From NCBI RefSeq assembly GCF_003863335.1, contig NZ_RRAZ01000002.1:124001-188000 (forward strand): DNA of 64,000 bases, read 5' to 3'. The notes beneath the pieces are model-generated. The model had not been told where the DNA came from and searched no databases. It worked only from the letters and a program-made list of their open reading frames with translations. This document shows positions 34,700 to 42,278 of this stretch, piece after piece (the first letter of the stretch is position 1; every line of letters starts with the position of its first letter). The translations under genes and the position numbers were made by a program. The DNA is from Falsigemmobacter faecalis (GTDB lineage: Bacteria > Pseudomonadota > Alphaproteobacteria > Rhodobacterales > Rhodobacteraceae).

Positions 34700-36295
34700 A
34701 TGAAAACGGCAGTGATCGGCACCGGCCCGACCGGGCTTTACACCTTTCAGGCGCTGCTGCGCGCGGGCGGCCCGCGCCATATCGCGCTTTTTGAGGCCGG
34801 ATCGCGCCTCGGCATCGGCCTGCCCTGGTCTGAAGAGACCACCAGCCGCAATATGCTGGCCAATATCGCCAGCATCGAAATCCCCGATCTGCCCGAGCGC
34901 TATATCGACTGGCTGAAGCGGCAGCCGGATGATCTGCTGACAGGCTTTGGCCTCGACCGCGCCACGGTGGACGAGCGTGATTTCACCCCGCGCCTGCTGA
35001 TCGGCAACTATTTTGCCGACCAGATGCAACAGCTTATCGCCATCGGGCGGGCTGCGGGCGTGACCGTTGAGGTCTTTGAGGGCTGCCGCGTGACCGACAT
35101 CACCCGCGAAGCGCCGGGCTACAGCCTGCAGACCGACCAGGCGGGGCAGTTGACGGGCTTTGACCATGTGGTTCTGGCCACCGGCCATCACTTTGAACGG
35201 GACGATGATCTGACGGATCACTATTTCCCCAATCCCTGGTCGGGGCTTGTCTCGGTGCCGGTTCCGGCGGCGCGGGTGGGGATCATGGGCAGCTCGCTCA
35301 GCGCGATTGATGCCGCCATGGTGGTGGCCGTGCAGCATGGCGGCTTTTCACGCCGCGACGGCCGTCTGATCTGGCAGCCAAAAGCGGCCGACGGCCTGAT
35401 GCTGACGCTGATGTCCTGGACCGGGGTGCTGCCGGAGGCGGATTTCTACTGCCCGATCCCCTGGGAGCCGCTGGAGATCCTGACCGAAGCCGCCGTCGCC
35501 GAAGCCGCAGCTGCGCCCGACCCGTTTAACCGGCTCTGGGATCTCTTTAGCCGGCAGCTTCAGGCGGCCGATCCGGAGTGGTCGGCCCGCACCGGCCTTG
35601 CGGATCTGACCCCGGAAGGGTTTACGCAGGCCTATTTCCGCCCCCGCGAGGAGGGCGACACCTTTGCCCATGCCCGCCGCAACCTGGCAGAGGCCGAGCG
35701 CAACCGCGAAGCGCGCCACACCATCCCCTGGCGCTACGCCATTTTGCGCATGCATGAGCCGCTGGAAAAAGCCGTCCCCGCCTTTTCCAAGGCAGAGACC
35801 ACCCGCTTTAACGCCACGCTGAAGACGGTTTTCACCGACAATTATGCCGCCGTGCCGCCGCTTTCGATTGAACGGGTGCTGGCGCTTTATGACGCCGGTG
35901 TGCTGGAAATCCTGGCGCTTGGCGAGGATTATCAACTGACCCATCATGATGGCCACAGCGAGGTCCTCGCCAAGGGGAAAACCCATCGGTTTGATGTCTT
36001 TATCGACGCCTGTGGCCAGCGCCCGCAGACCAGCAAAGACCTGCCCTTCCCCAGCCTCGCCCTGGCGCTGCAAAAGGCCGGACAGGATGCGCCGGAGCTC
36101 TCAGACAGTTTCGCGCTGCAGGGTGTTCCGGGCTATGAGGGAATTTTCTTCGGTGCGCTGCCGTTTTTGATGGAAGATCAACCCTTTGTGCAGGGGCTGA
36201 CCTCCTGTGCGCGCAATGGCGCGACGATCGCCGGGGCGATTATCCGCGACGCAGAAGCTTTGTCGCCCAGATCCCGGCCAGCATCGACGCGATAA
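34700..36295 (+). CDS. FAD/NAD(P)-binding protein (NAD_binding_9 type)
   Basis: 531 residues from ATG 34700, with GGAGGG just upstream. N-terminal dinucleotide fold TAVIGTGPTGLYTFQALL, then VVLATGHHF, GIMGSSLSAIDAAMVV (the second nucleotide motif) and the C-terminal VFIDACGQRP. It resembles the FAD/NAD(P)-binding proteins that include HpyO-like and adenylate-forming partners; the substrate is unknown. Its last 56 bp overlap the 3' end of the opposite-strand YeeE gene. The neighbours are sulfur genes, so a thiol or persulfide redox role is possible but not shown. Confidence 0.8.
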   Translation: MKTAVIGTGPTGLYTFQALLRAGGPRHIALFEAGSRLGIGLPWSEETTSRNMLANIASIEIPDLPERYIDWLKRQPDDLLTGFGLDRATVDERDFTPRLLIGNYFADQMQQLIAIGRAAGVTVEVFEGCRVTDITREAPGYSLQTDQAGQLTGFDHVVLATGHHFERDDDLTDHYFPNPWSGLVSVPVPAARVGIMGSSLSAIDAAMVVAVQHGGFSRRDGRLIWQPKAADGLMLTLMSWTGVLPEADFYCPIPWEPLEILTEAAVAEAAAAPDPFNRLWDLFSRQLQAADPEWSARTGLADLTPEGFTQAYFRPREEGDTFAHARRNLAEAERNREARHTIPWRYAILRMHEPLEKAVPAFSKAETTRFNATLKTVFTDNYAAVPPLSIERVLALYDAGVLEILALGEDYQLTHHDGHSEVLAKGKTHRFDVFIDACGQRPQTSKDLPFPSLALALQKAGQDAPELSDSFALQGVPGYEGIFFGALPFLMEDQPFVQGLTSCARNGATIAGAIIRDAEALSPRSRPASTR

Positions 36296-36650
36296 ACAAA
36301 AACGCCTTCCCCTCGCCCAGACCAAGCGCGGGGATCGCCCCGCCGGGGCAAAAGCCCGCGATGCCCCAGCCGATCCCGAAGAGGACCGCGCCACCGATCA
36401 GCGCCGGATCAGGGCTGCGCTTTTGCGGCAGATGAAACTCCGCCTCAAAGACCGGAGCAGGACGGCGCAGCACAAAGTGGTAGCCAAGCCCCGTGACCAC
36501 CAGCGCCGCCCCCATCACAAGGGCCAGCGACGGATCCCAGGTTCCCGCAATATCAAAGAAGTTCAGCACTTTAGCCGGGTTGATCATCCCCCCAAAGGTG
36601 ATCCCGGCCCCGAAAATCAGCCCCAGAAAAAGCGCAGTCACCAGCCGCAT
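36240..36650 (-). CDS. YeeE/YedE family half-permease (DUF6691, PmpB-like)
   Basis: 136 residues, four membrane segments. The family motifs GGMINPAKVLNFFDIAGTWDPSLAL (two parts near residues 20-45) and GIAGFCPGGAIPALG, with the conserved cysteine in FCPGG, are present. Two such half-proteins together equal one full YeeE thiosulfate transporter. It is 1 bp after the partner gene and is followed upstream by the persulfide-dioxygenase-like gene. It probably brings in thiosulfate or sulfane sulfur, by family. Confidence 0.88.
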   Translation of the reverse strand: MRLVTALFLGLIFGAGITFGGMINPAKVLNFFDIAGTWDPSLALVMGAALVVTGLGYHFVLRRPAPVFEAEFHLPQKRSPDPALIGGAVLFGIGWGIAGFCPGGAIPALGLGEGKAFLFIASMLAGIWATKLLRRG

Positions 36651-36651
36651 C

Positions 36652-37080
36652 TTACAGCCCCCCGATCAGATGGCGGATGACATAGACCGTCACCCCCGTC
36701 GAGGCCATGAAGCAAAGCGTGGCCAGGATAGAGCGTTTCGACAGCCGCGCCATGCCGCAGACCCCGTGACCGGAGCTGCACCCCGATCCCAGCTGCACCC
36801 CGACGCCGGTGATGATCCCCCCGACGACCAGCCAGAGCGCGGGGGTGTCAGAGGTAAACTCCGGCCGCCAGCCGCTGATCGCCGTGATCCCCACCGGGGC
36901 CAGCACCGCCCCGGCGAGAAAGGCCGCGCGCCAGCGCCAGTCTTTGGCAACGGGCGGCAAAAGCCCCTGGATCATCCCGCTCATCCCGGCGATGCGGCCG
37001 TAAAGCGCCATCAAAAGCACGGCCGCCAGCCCGATCAGCGCGCCGCCCAGAAGCGACAGCCCAGGCGTAAATTCCGTCAT
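36652..37080 (-). CDS. YeeE/YedE family half-permease (PmpA-like)
   Basis: 142 residues with four to five membrane segments. Contains LGSGCSSGHGVCGMARLSKRS, split around residues 92-112, with the two conserved cysteines that handle sulfur in the family, and AALYGRIAGMSGMI. It pairs with the gene 1 bp downstream. The operon order on the minus strand is hydrolase, this gene, partner, as in known sulfide-response operons of alphaproteobacteria; the usual BigR regulator gene is not present nearby. Confidence 0.88.
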   Translation of the reverse strand: MTEFTPGLSLLGGALIGLAAVLLMALYGRIAGMSGMIQGLLPPVAKDWRWRAAFLAGAVLAPVGITAISGWRPEFTSDTPALWLVVGGIITGVGVQLGSGCSSGHGVCGMARLSKRSILATLCFMASTGVTVYVIRHLIGGL

Positions 37081-37101
37081 GGCTCAAACCTTTCAGAGCA
37101 T

Positions 37102-37980
37102 TCAGCCCCAGGGGGCCTGCAACAGATCGAGCGGGATTTTCAGATAGCGCCGCCCGTTCTCTTCCGGCTCGGGCAGGCGGCCCGCATTGGTGTTCACCTG
37201 CAGGGCATGCAGGATCAGCTTCGGCATCGGCAGCGTGGCATCCCGCGCCTCGCGCAGGGCGATAAAATCAGCCTCTGTCAGGCATTTGGCGATATGGCTG
37301 TTGGTCGCACGCTGCTCGGCCACGCTGCTTTCATAGCGCAGCTCCCGCCCGCCGGGCTGATAATCATGGCCGGTGAAAAGCCGTGTGTCATCGGGTAGTG
37401 CCAGAATTCTCTGAATAGAGGCCCAGAGCGCCCGGGCGGAGCCTCCCGGAAAATCCGCCCGCGCAGTGCCGCTGTCGGGCATGAAAAGCGTGTCGTGAAT
37501 AAAGGCCGCATCGCCCGCGACATAGGTCACCGAGGCCAGGGTATGACCGGGCGAAAGCATCACCCGCACCGGAATTTCGCCGATGAAAAATTCCTCACCA
37601 TCGGCGAAAAGCCTGTCCCACTGCCGCCCGTCCTCGGGCGCCTCGGGCTGGTTGTAAAACCCGTTCCAGAGCTTTTGCACCTCGCAGACCTTTTCGCCGA
37701 TCCCGATGGGCGCCCCGGTCCTCGCCCGCAGATAAGAGGCCGCTGAGAAATGATCCGCATGTGGATGGGTGTCGAGGATGCAGACCGGCGTCAGCCCCTG
37801 AGCTTCGATGAACTCCAGAATGCGGTCGGCATTCTCAGTCGAGGTGGCGCCGGATTTCTCATCGAAGTCCAGCACCGGATCGATGACCGCACAAAGCCGC
37901 GTCGCCGGGTCGCTGACCACATATTGCACAGAGAAGGTGCGTTTGTCATAAAACGCAGTGACTTCAGGGTGATGGCTCAT
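37102..37980 (-). CDS. Persulfide dioxygenase-like metallo-hydrolase (Blh/ETHE1 type)
   Basis: 292 residues, metallo-beta-lactamase fold. The metal motif THPHADH gives His72, His74, Asp76 and His77; SPGHTLASV and DTLFMPDSGTARADFPGGS are typical of ETHE1/Blh proteins rather than glyoxalase II. It should oxidise glutathione persulfide to sulfite using one Fe. Encoded first in an operon with two sulfur half-permeases. A cytoplasmic enzyme; no rhodanese domain is fused. Confidence 0.9.
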   Translation of the reverse strand: MSHHPEVTAFYDKRTFSVQYVVSDPATRLCAVIDPVLDFDEKSGATSTENADRILEFIEAQGLTPVCILDTHPHADHFSAASYLRARTGAPIGIGEKVCEVQKLWNGFYNQPEAPEDGRQWDRLFADGEEFFIGEIPVRVMLSPGHTLASVTYVAGDAAFIHDTLFMPDSGTARADFPGGSARALWASIQRILALPDDTRLFTGHDYQPGGRELRYESSVAEQRATNSHIAKCLTEADFIALREARDATLPMPKLILHALQVNTNAGRLPEPEENGRRYLKIPLDLLQAPWG

Positions 37981-38053
37981 GTCGTGCTCCCGTGGTGGCC
38001 CGGTGCGATCTCACCACGGAAGCGCCACTTTCCGCAAGCGCCCGGGCGGGATC

Positions 38054-39343
38054 TCAGTGAAACTTCCGCCGGATGCGGCGCAGGCCCAGCCAGACCAGAA
38101 AGACCACCGGCAGCACCAGCGCCCCCGTCAGCACCTCTTTACCAAGCCCCGCCATCTTTGCCGCCGGATAGAGCAGATAACTGCAAAGATTGACCGCGTA
38201 ATAGCCGATCGCCACCACCGAAAGCCCCTCGACCGTGTGCTGAAGCCGCAGCTGCAGATCCGCGCGGCGGTCCATGCTTTCCAAAAGCGCCTGATTCTCG
38301 GCTGAGCGCTCCACCTCCACCCGGGTGCGCAGCAGCTCCGCCGCCCGCGTCGCCCGCTCCGAAAGCGCGCGCAGGCGGCTTTCGGCAGATTTCACCGTCC
38401 GCATCGCCGGATCAAAGCGGCGCGTCATGAACTCACCAAAGGTCTGACGACCCGAGAGCCGCTCTTCGCCCATGATCGAGACGCGCTGGTGCAAAATCGC
38501 CTCATAGGCCGAGGTCGCGCCAAAGCGGAAGGCCCCGCCGACCGCCAGACGTTCCAGCTCGGCGGTGATCGCCAGCAGCGCATGCAGCGTCTCATCGGGC
38601 GAGCGGCCCCCGGCCTCCCCCTCCAGCCCTTCGACCAGATCGGTCAGACGCGGGTCAAGATCATTCAGCGCCGCCGTCAGCGAACGCGCCTGATCAAGGC
38701 CCAGCATCGCCATGGTGCGGTAGGTCTCCAGCTCACACAACCGCTGCACGATACGGCCGATACGCCGCGGGCCGGTGCCGCGTTTGACGAAGACCGCAAA
38801 GCGCATATGTCCGGCCGGATCGATGCGGAAATCCCCCGCAATCACGCCCGAGCCTTCAATAATCCGGCTCGCAGCCAGGCTTTCGGGCACGAACCAATGC
38901 TCCAGCTTTGCCAGCAGTTCGCCCTCATCCTCCGGCATCTCTTCGACGCGCACCAGAAGCGAGATCAGCCGCAGGCCGGGCGCTTTGGCGCGCCAGTCAG
39001 CGGGGAAAACATCGGCCTCGGCGGGATCAAAGGGGCGCGGCGACAGACCCGGGGTGAAGGCCGAATAGCTCACAAATTCGGTGTGGCTTTCCCATTTCAC
39101 CTCCGAGCGGCCAAGCGCGCCCGAGTAATGCGTGGCCCCCGGCTCGGGCAGAACGCCGCCCGCACGGGTGACCAGATCGGCAAGATGCGCCAGATCCTGG
39201 GCGCGATCGCGCCCCGCGGGATTTCCGGGCTGCATAAAGGCCACCAGCGCCACCGTTGCAGGCAGCGGAACCGTAGGAAAGGGCCGCGCGTGCAGCTCAT
39301 TCACGGTGGCATAGCGAAGCGGGTGATCGGTGACAGGCGACAT
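38054..39343 (-). CDS. DUF3422 family membrane-anchored protein
   Basis: 429 residues. The N-terminus LRYATVNELHARPFP is the family signature, followed by HYSGALGRSEVKWESHTEFVSY. The C-terminus carries two hydrophobic segments (GYYAVNLCSYLLYP and VLTGALVLPVVFLVWLGL) ending in basic residues, so it is a C-terminally anchored inner-membrane protein; a helical stretch before it has many Arg/Glu residues. The function of DUF3422 is unknown. Confidence 0.9.
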   Translation of the reverse strand: MSPVTDHPLRYATVNELHARPFPTVPLPATVALVAFMQPGNPAGRDRAQDLAHLADLVTRAGGVLPEPGATHYSGALGRSEVKWESHTEFVSYSAFTPGLSPRPFDPAEADVFPADWRAKAPGLRLISLLVRVEEMPEDEGELLAKLEHWFVPESLAASRIIEGSGVIAGDFRIDPAGHMRFAVFVKRGTGPRRIGRIVQRLCELETYRTMAMLGLDQARSLTAALNDLDPRLTDLVEGLEGEAGGRSPDETLHALLAITAELERLAVGGAFRFGATSAYEAILHQRVSIMGEERLSGRQTFGEFMTRRFDPAMRTVKSAESRLRALSERATRAAELLRTRVEVERSAENQALLESMDRRADLQLRLQHTVEGLSVVAIGYYAVNLCSYLLYPAAKMAGLGKEVLTGALVLPVVFLVWLGLRRIRRKFH

Positions 39344-39718
39344 GGCAACCCCGGTGCAGTTCGTCCTTCCGGCAAATCAAAACCGACCGCACAGCGCCAG
39401 CGATTTTCCAGGCCCCGGGCCGGAATGCGACCATCTGGCACAGTAATGCCACCCGTTCCGGCACCGATCACCGGACGGCAGCATGTCAGAAGGGCAGCAC
39501 TGCCGCTCAGACCGAACGGCCCTTACGCAAGGCCCACATTGATCCCCCGGATCTGGTCCGGGTCAAGCCGCAGCTGACTGCCCGCAGGTCCTGCGGGTTA
39601 TGCTTCGGTCGTCCAATCTCTTCAGGGTCCTGAGGGCAGGCCTGCCGCCCTCAGGTTGGATTTTGTCATTGCACCGGAAACGTGACCTATTCGCCCGCGC
39701 CGCTGTAATGACGCTTAA
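39344..39718. other. Intergenic region with several inverted repeats, no gene
   Basis: 375 bp with no convincing gene. It contains a 17-base palindrome CCCGCAGG-T-CCTGCGGG (39581-39597), an inverted repeat CCTGAGGGC/GCCCTCAGG (about 39629-39655) and a weaker repeat around 39539-39565. The second may end the minus-strand transcript from 39719, though no good T-run follows. The promoter of the DUF3422 gene should lie at its left end. Confidence 0.5.
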
Positions 39719-40096
39719 TCAGCGGCTTGTTACGTTGCCGCTCAGCTTGAAGATGTCGCTGGTGTCGATAACTCCACTGTCAATCAATGCCAGCAGTCGC
39801 TCGATGTGTGCCATCTGCACAGGCGTTGCATTCGGAAGCTGAACGAGCATCCCGCCCGGAGGCATAGCGCCGCCACCGGTCGGACCAACCAGCTGCGCAT
39901 TGAGAGCAGTGATAACCTGCAGGGACAGAGACGGAATCACCACGGCGGGCCCTGGGGTCCCACCGATGACAGCAGGAGCCGGCGGCGGAGCGACCGGCGG
40001 GTTCACGGTGGCGGGTGCGGAGACAACAGGAACCGATCCTGCAAAAGCAGGAGCGGCGGCGACGAAGGCTGCGACGGCAAGAGCGCTGCGAAGCAT
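39719..40096 (-). CDS. Small secreted Pro/Ala-rich protein of unknown function
   Basis: 125 residues from ATG 40096. A signal peptide (LRSALAVAAFVAAAPAFA) is followed by a low-complexity segment (NPPVAPPPAPAVIGG) and a C-terminal part with LPNATPVQMAHIERLLALIDSGVIDTS. No family is recognised. It lies 11 bp downstream of the outer-membrane protein gene and is probably co-transcribed and localised to the periplasm with it. Confidence 0.7.
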   Translation of the reverse strand: MLRSALAVAAFVAAAPAFAGSVPVVSAPATVNPPVAPPPAPAVIGGTPGPAVVIPSLSLQVITALNAQLVGPTGGGAMPPGGMLVQLPNATPVQMAHIERLLALIDSGVIDTSDIFKLSGNVTSR

Positions 40097-40107
40097 GATC
40101 AATCCTC

Positions 40108-40956
40108 TCAGAAGAATTTCGGGGTGGCAACTGCCACGCTCAGGTTCCACCGGCCGTTGTTAACGCCCGATTTCGTCGAGTCTGCATAGCTCAGAGAAAT
40201 TGAACCATCGTATTCACCAAACTTGCGGTGAACGTTGCCGCCGATGTGGTACTCGTCTTTCGACACGCCTGCACCCACCGAAAGCCAGTCGGTCACGCCC
40301 ACGCCCGCGCTGGCGAAGAGGCCACGGCCGCGGTCGTTCGCGCCAACCTGAGTGCCGTAGCCGATGGTGAAGAGGCCCGGAACAAAACGGTCAGCAGCTT
40401 CGAAAGCGAAGGTGCTGGTATAGGCGAGATAGGTGTTCTCTTTCGAGGCTTTCGAATCGCCCCAGCGAACCGCGCTGCCGACGCCCACAGCCACAGCCGC
40501 AGATTGACCGGTCTGGAACGAGGCCACCTGACGCGACAGCTTGAAGCTGACGGTGCCGCTGTCGCCGAAGTCTTTCGGATCAACGCTGTCGAGGCCCAGA
40601 ACGATGTCAAAGCCGACGGTGCGCGACGCATCGCCGAAGCCGACGCCGAAGGCCGCCGAGGCATCGGTGCTGTCGCCAATCGGGCTGCCCGGGTTACGGC
40701 GCTTGTTGCTCAGCGAGCCCGAAGCGAAGAAGGTGCCATGCGGCAGGGTGAAAGCACCCGGTACACCAAGCGTGGTGCCGCGGCCAACGACCGGCTTCGA
40801 CACGGCGCCCGCTGCCGGAATATTGGCAGCAATAGATTCAAGGTATTTGATGTAAGCTTCGGCGCTGACGGTCTGCACCGCATCCTGAGCCGCGACCGGA
40901 GCAGCCAGCGCCAGGGACATGAGCGATCCGGAGATCACGGCGAACGTGGTTTTCAT
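40108..40956 (-). CDS. Outer-membrane beta-barrel protein, unknown function
   Basis: 282 residues from ATG 40956, preceded by AAAGGA. A signal peptide ends at APVAAQ. The mature part is Gly/Ser/Asp-rich with alternating residues over about ten strands, including FFASGSLSN, TVSFKLSRQVASFQ and GLFASAGVGVTDWLSVGAGV, and it ends in the aromatic TPKFF typical of Bam-assembled barrels. No porin or autotransporter signature is recognised. It is followed directly by the small secreted protein gene. Confidence 0.75.
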   Translation of the reverse strand: MKTTFAVISGSLMSLALAAPVAAQDAVQTVSAEAYIKYLESIAANIPAAGAVSKPVVGRGTTLGVPGAFTLPHGTFFASGSLSNKRRNPGSPIGDSTDASAAFGVGFGDASRTVGFDIVLGLDSVDPKDFGDSGTVSFKLSRQVASFQTGQSAAVAVGVGSAVRWGDSKASKENTYLAYTSTFAFEAADRFVPGLFTIGYGTQVGANDRGRGLFASAGVGVTDWLSVGAGVSKDEYHIGGNVHRKFGEYDGSISLSYADSTKSGVNNGRWNLSVAVATPKFF

Positions 40957-41770
40957 CTGTAGTCCTTTGTCTTTATATGAGAACCGGCCAGGCCGCTTCT
41001 TCGGGGTAGTGAATCTTATCTTGCGTCTCACGCTGCAGCTTTGGTCTGTCTGCGTCGTGTTCGGGTCCAGGCCAGCGGTATCACGACGGGGCGCATCAGC
41101 ACGCCCCGCGCAGGGCCGCTGAAGTCACCTGAAAAGTTCAGAGGTCCCTGCTGATATCCAGCAGCCTCGCACAAGACCGAAGACAGCGCAGCGCAGGACG
41201 CCCGTGAGGGGCGCAGGGGGGGCTCAGATCTCAGACCGGGGCGGATTGCGACGAAACCCTTCCTGGACATGCACAGCACCCGACTGCGGTCTGCCGACCG
41301 GCCGGGGCCTGATAAAAGATATATCGCAGGCAGAGGTAACATCTGTCGTCCCGCCCTCTCACTAAGAATGCACCTGCCAGGGACAAGTCCCCGGGATCAC
41401 AAAACAATCCCGAAGATTGTAGGAAAGAATCTCCAGGTTGCAAAGGTTAACTTCTTCTAAAGGCGAAATTAGTTCGGATAATCTACCAAAACGGATTGAA
41501 GGGCTTAGACACGCATCATTGAAGGGCAATTCCGATGACGAATCACCCGTCATGGTTGCAGACAGGCTCCTTACCCAGAGCAAATTGGCCAGCCGGATCT
41601 GCCAGCCGCAAAGCCGATTCAGGCGACCCGGCTCTGCGCACTGTCACACCCGTTAGAATTGCAACGACTTCCTGGCCTGCCCCGGGGCGGCTCGTAACGC
41701 CGTTTTAATCCCGACTGTCGTCTTCTGTCCCCGGGTGTACGGGCGAAAGCCCTTTCGGGTGTGAGGACAC
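40957..41770. other. Long gene-poor region with an AT-rich core
   Basis: 814 bp between divergent genes. I see no gene with a convincing start and composition. The part from about 41390 to 41560 is clearly lower in GC than the surroundings and has TTAA-CTTCTTC-TAAA near 41444, a near-match to a CtrA box. CGGGCGAAAGCCC near 41740 may form a hairpin just before the downstream ATG. The region likely holds promoters of both flanking genes and could encode a small RNA, but nothing proves one. Confidence 0.45.
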
Positions 41771-42247
41771 ATGTTACGTATAATCAAACCGTGCCGGTCC
41801 GGCACGAGGGGCGCAGCTCTGCTTTGGGGCGGCCTTGCGGTGGTGATCTGTCTCAGCGGCGCGCCACAGGCCGCCCTGGCACAGGGGCCTTTGGTGGTAA
41901 CCCGCGACAATGGCGGTCTGCTGAAGGTGCGCAGATCAGAGGTGCGGGCGCTGCAGGCCTCCGGTCGGCGTGTCGAGTTGCGCGGGATCTGCTACTCGGC
42001 CTGCACGATGTATCTCGGCGCGCCAGGTGTCTGCCTCGATCCGCAGGCAGAACTCGGCTTTCATGGCCCCAGCTGGTATTCCGCGCCGCTGCCACAGCAG
42101 GATTTCGACTACTGGAGCCATGAGTTAGCGGTCCACTACCGCGAGCCGCTGCGCAGCTGGTTCATGAACAAAGCCCGCTATACCCTGAGCAGCTATCACC
42201 GGGTCAGCGGCGCCGAGATGATCCGTATGGGATATCCACAATGCTAA
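41771..42247 (+). CDS. COG3904-like predicted periplasmic protein (ClpP/crotonase fold)
   Basis: 158 residues with a signal peptide ending near AALAQG. It has GICYSACTMYLGAPGVCLD, with the Ser in the position of a ClpP-type catalytic Ser and two or three cysteines nearby, then AELGFHGPSW and the C-terminal SGAEMIRMGYPQC. This matches the COG3904 periplasmic family. The role is unknown; proteolysis is not demonstrated. It is followed by a terminator shared with the convergent wzc-type gene. Confidence 0.72.
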   Translation: MLRIIKPCRSGTRGAALLWGGLAVVICLSGAPQAALAQGPLVVTRDNGGLLKVRRSEVRALQASGRRVELRGICYSACTMYLGAPGVCLDPQAELGFHGPSWYSAPLPQQDFDYWSHELAVHYREPLRSWFMNKARYTLSSYHRVSGAEMIRMGYPQC

Positions 42248-42275
42248 AAGAGCCGGCCCCAGGGCCGGCTCTCTT
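42246..42275. terminator. Bidirectional terminator
   Basis: AAAA precedes a 9-bp stem GAGCCGGCC / GGCCGGCTC with a CCAG loop, followed by TCTT. It separates the convergent periplasmic-protein gene and the tyrosine-kinase gene. Confidence 0.8.
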
Positions 42276-42278
42276 CAT

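Noticed and set aside
41438-41656. 72-residue plus-strand frame in the AT-rich gap
   Set aside because: No good ribosome-binding site or family; the composition is not clearly coding, so it was left as an intergenic note.
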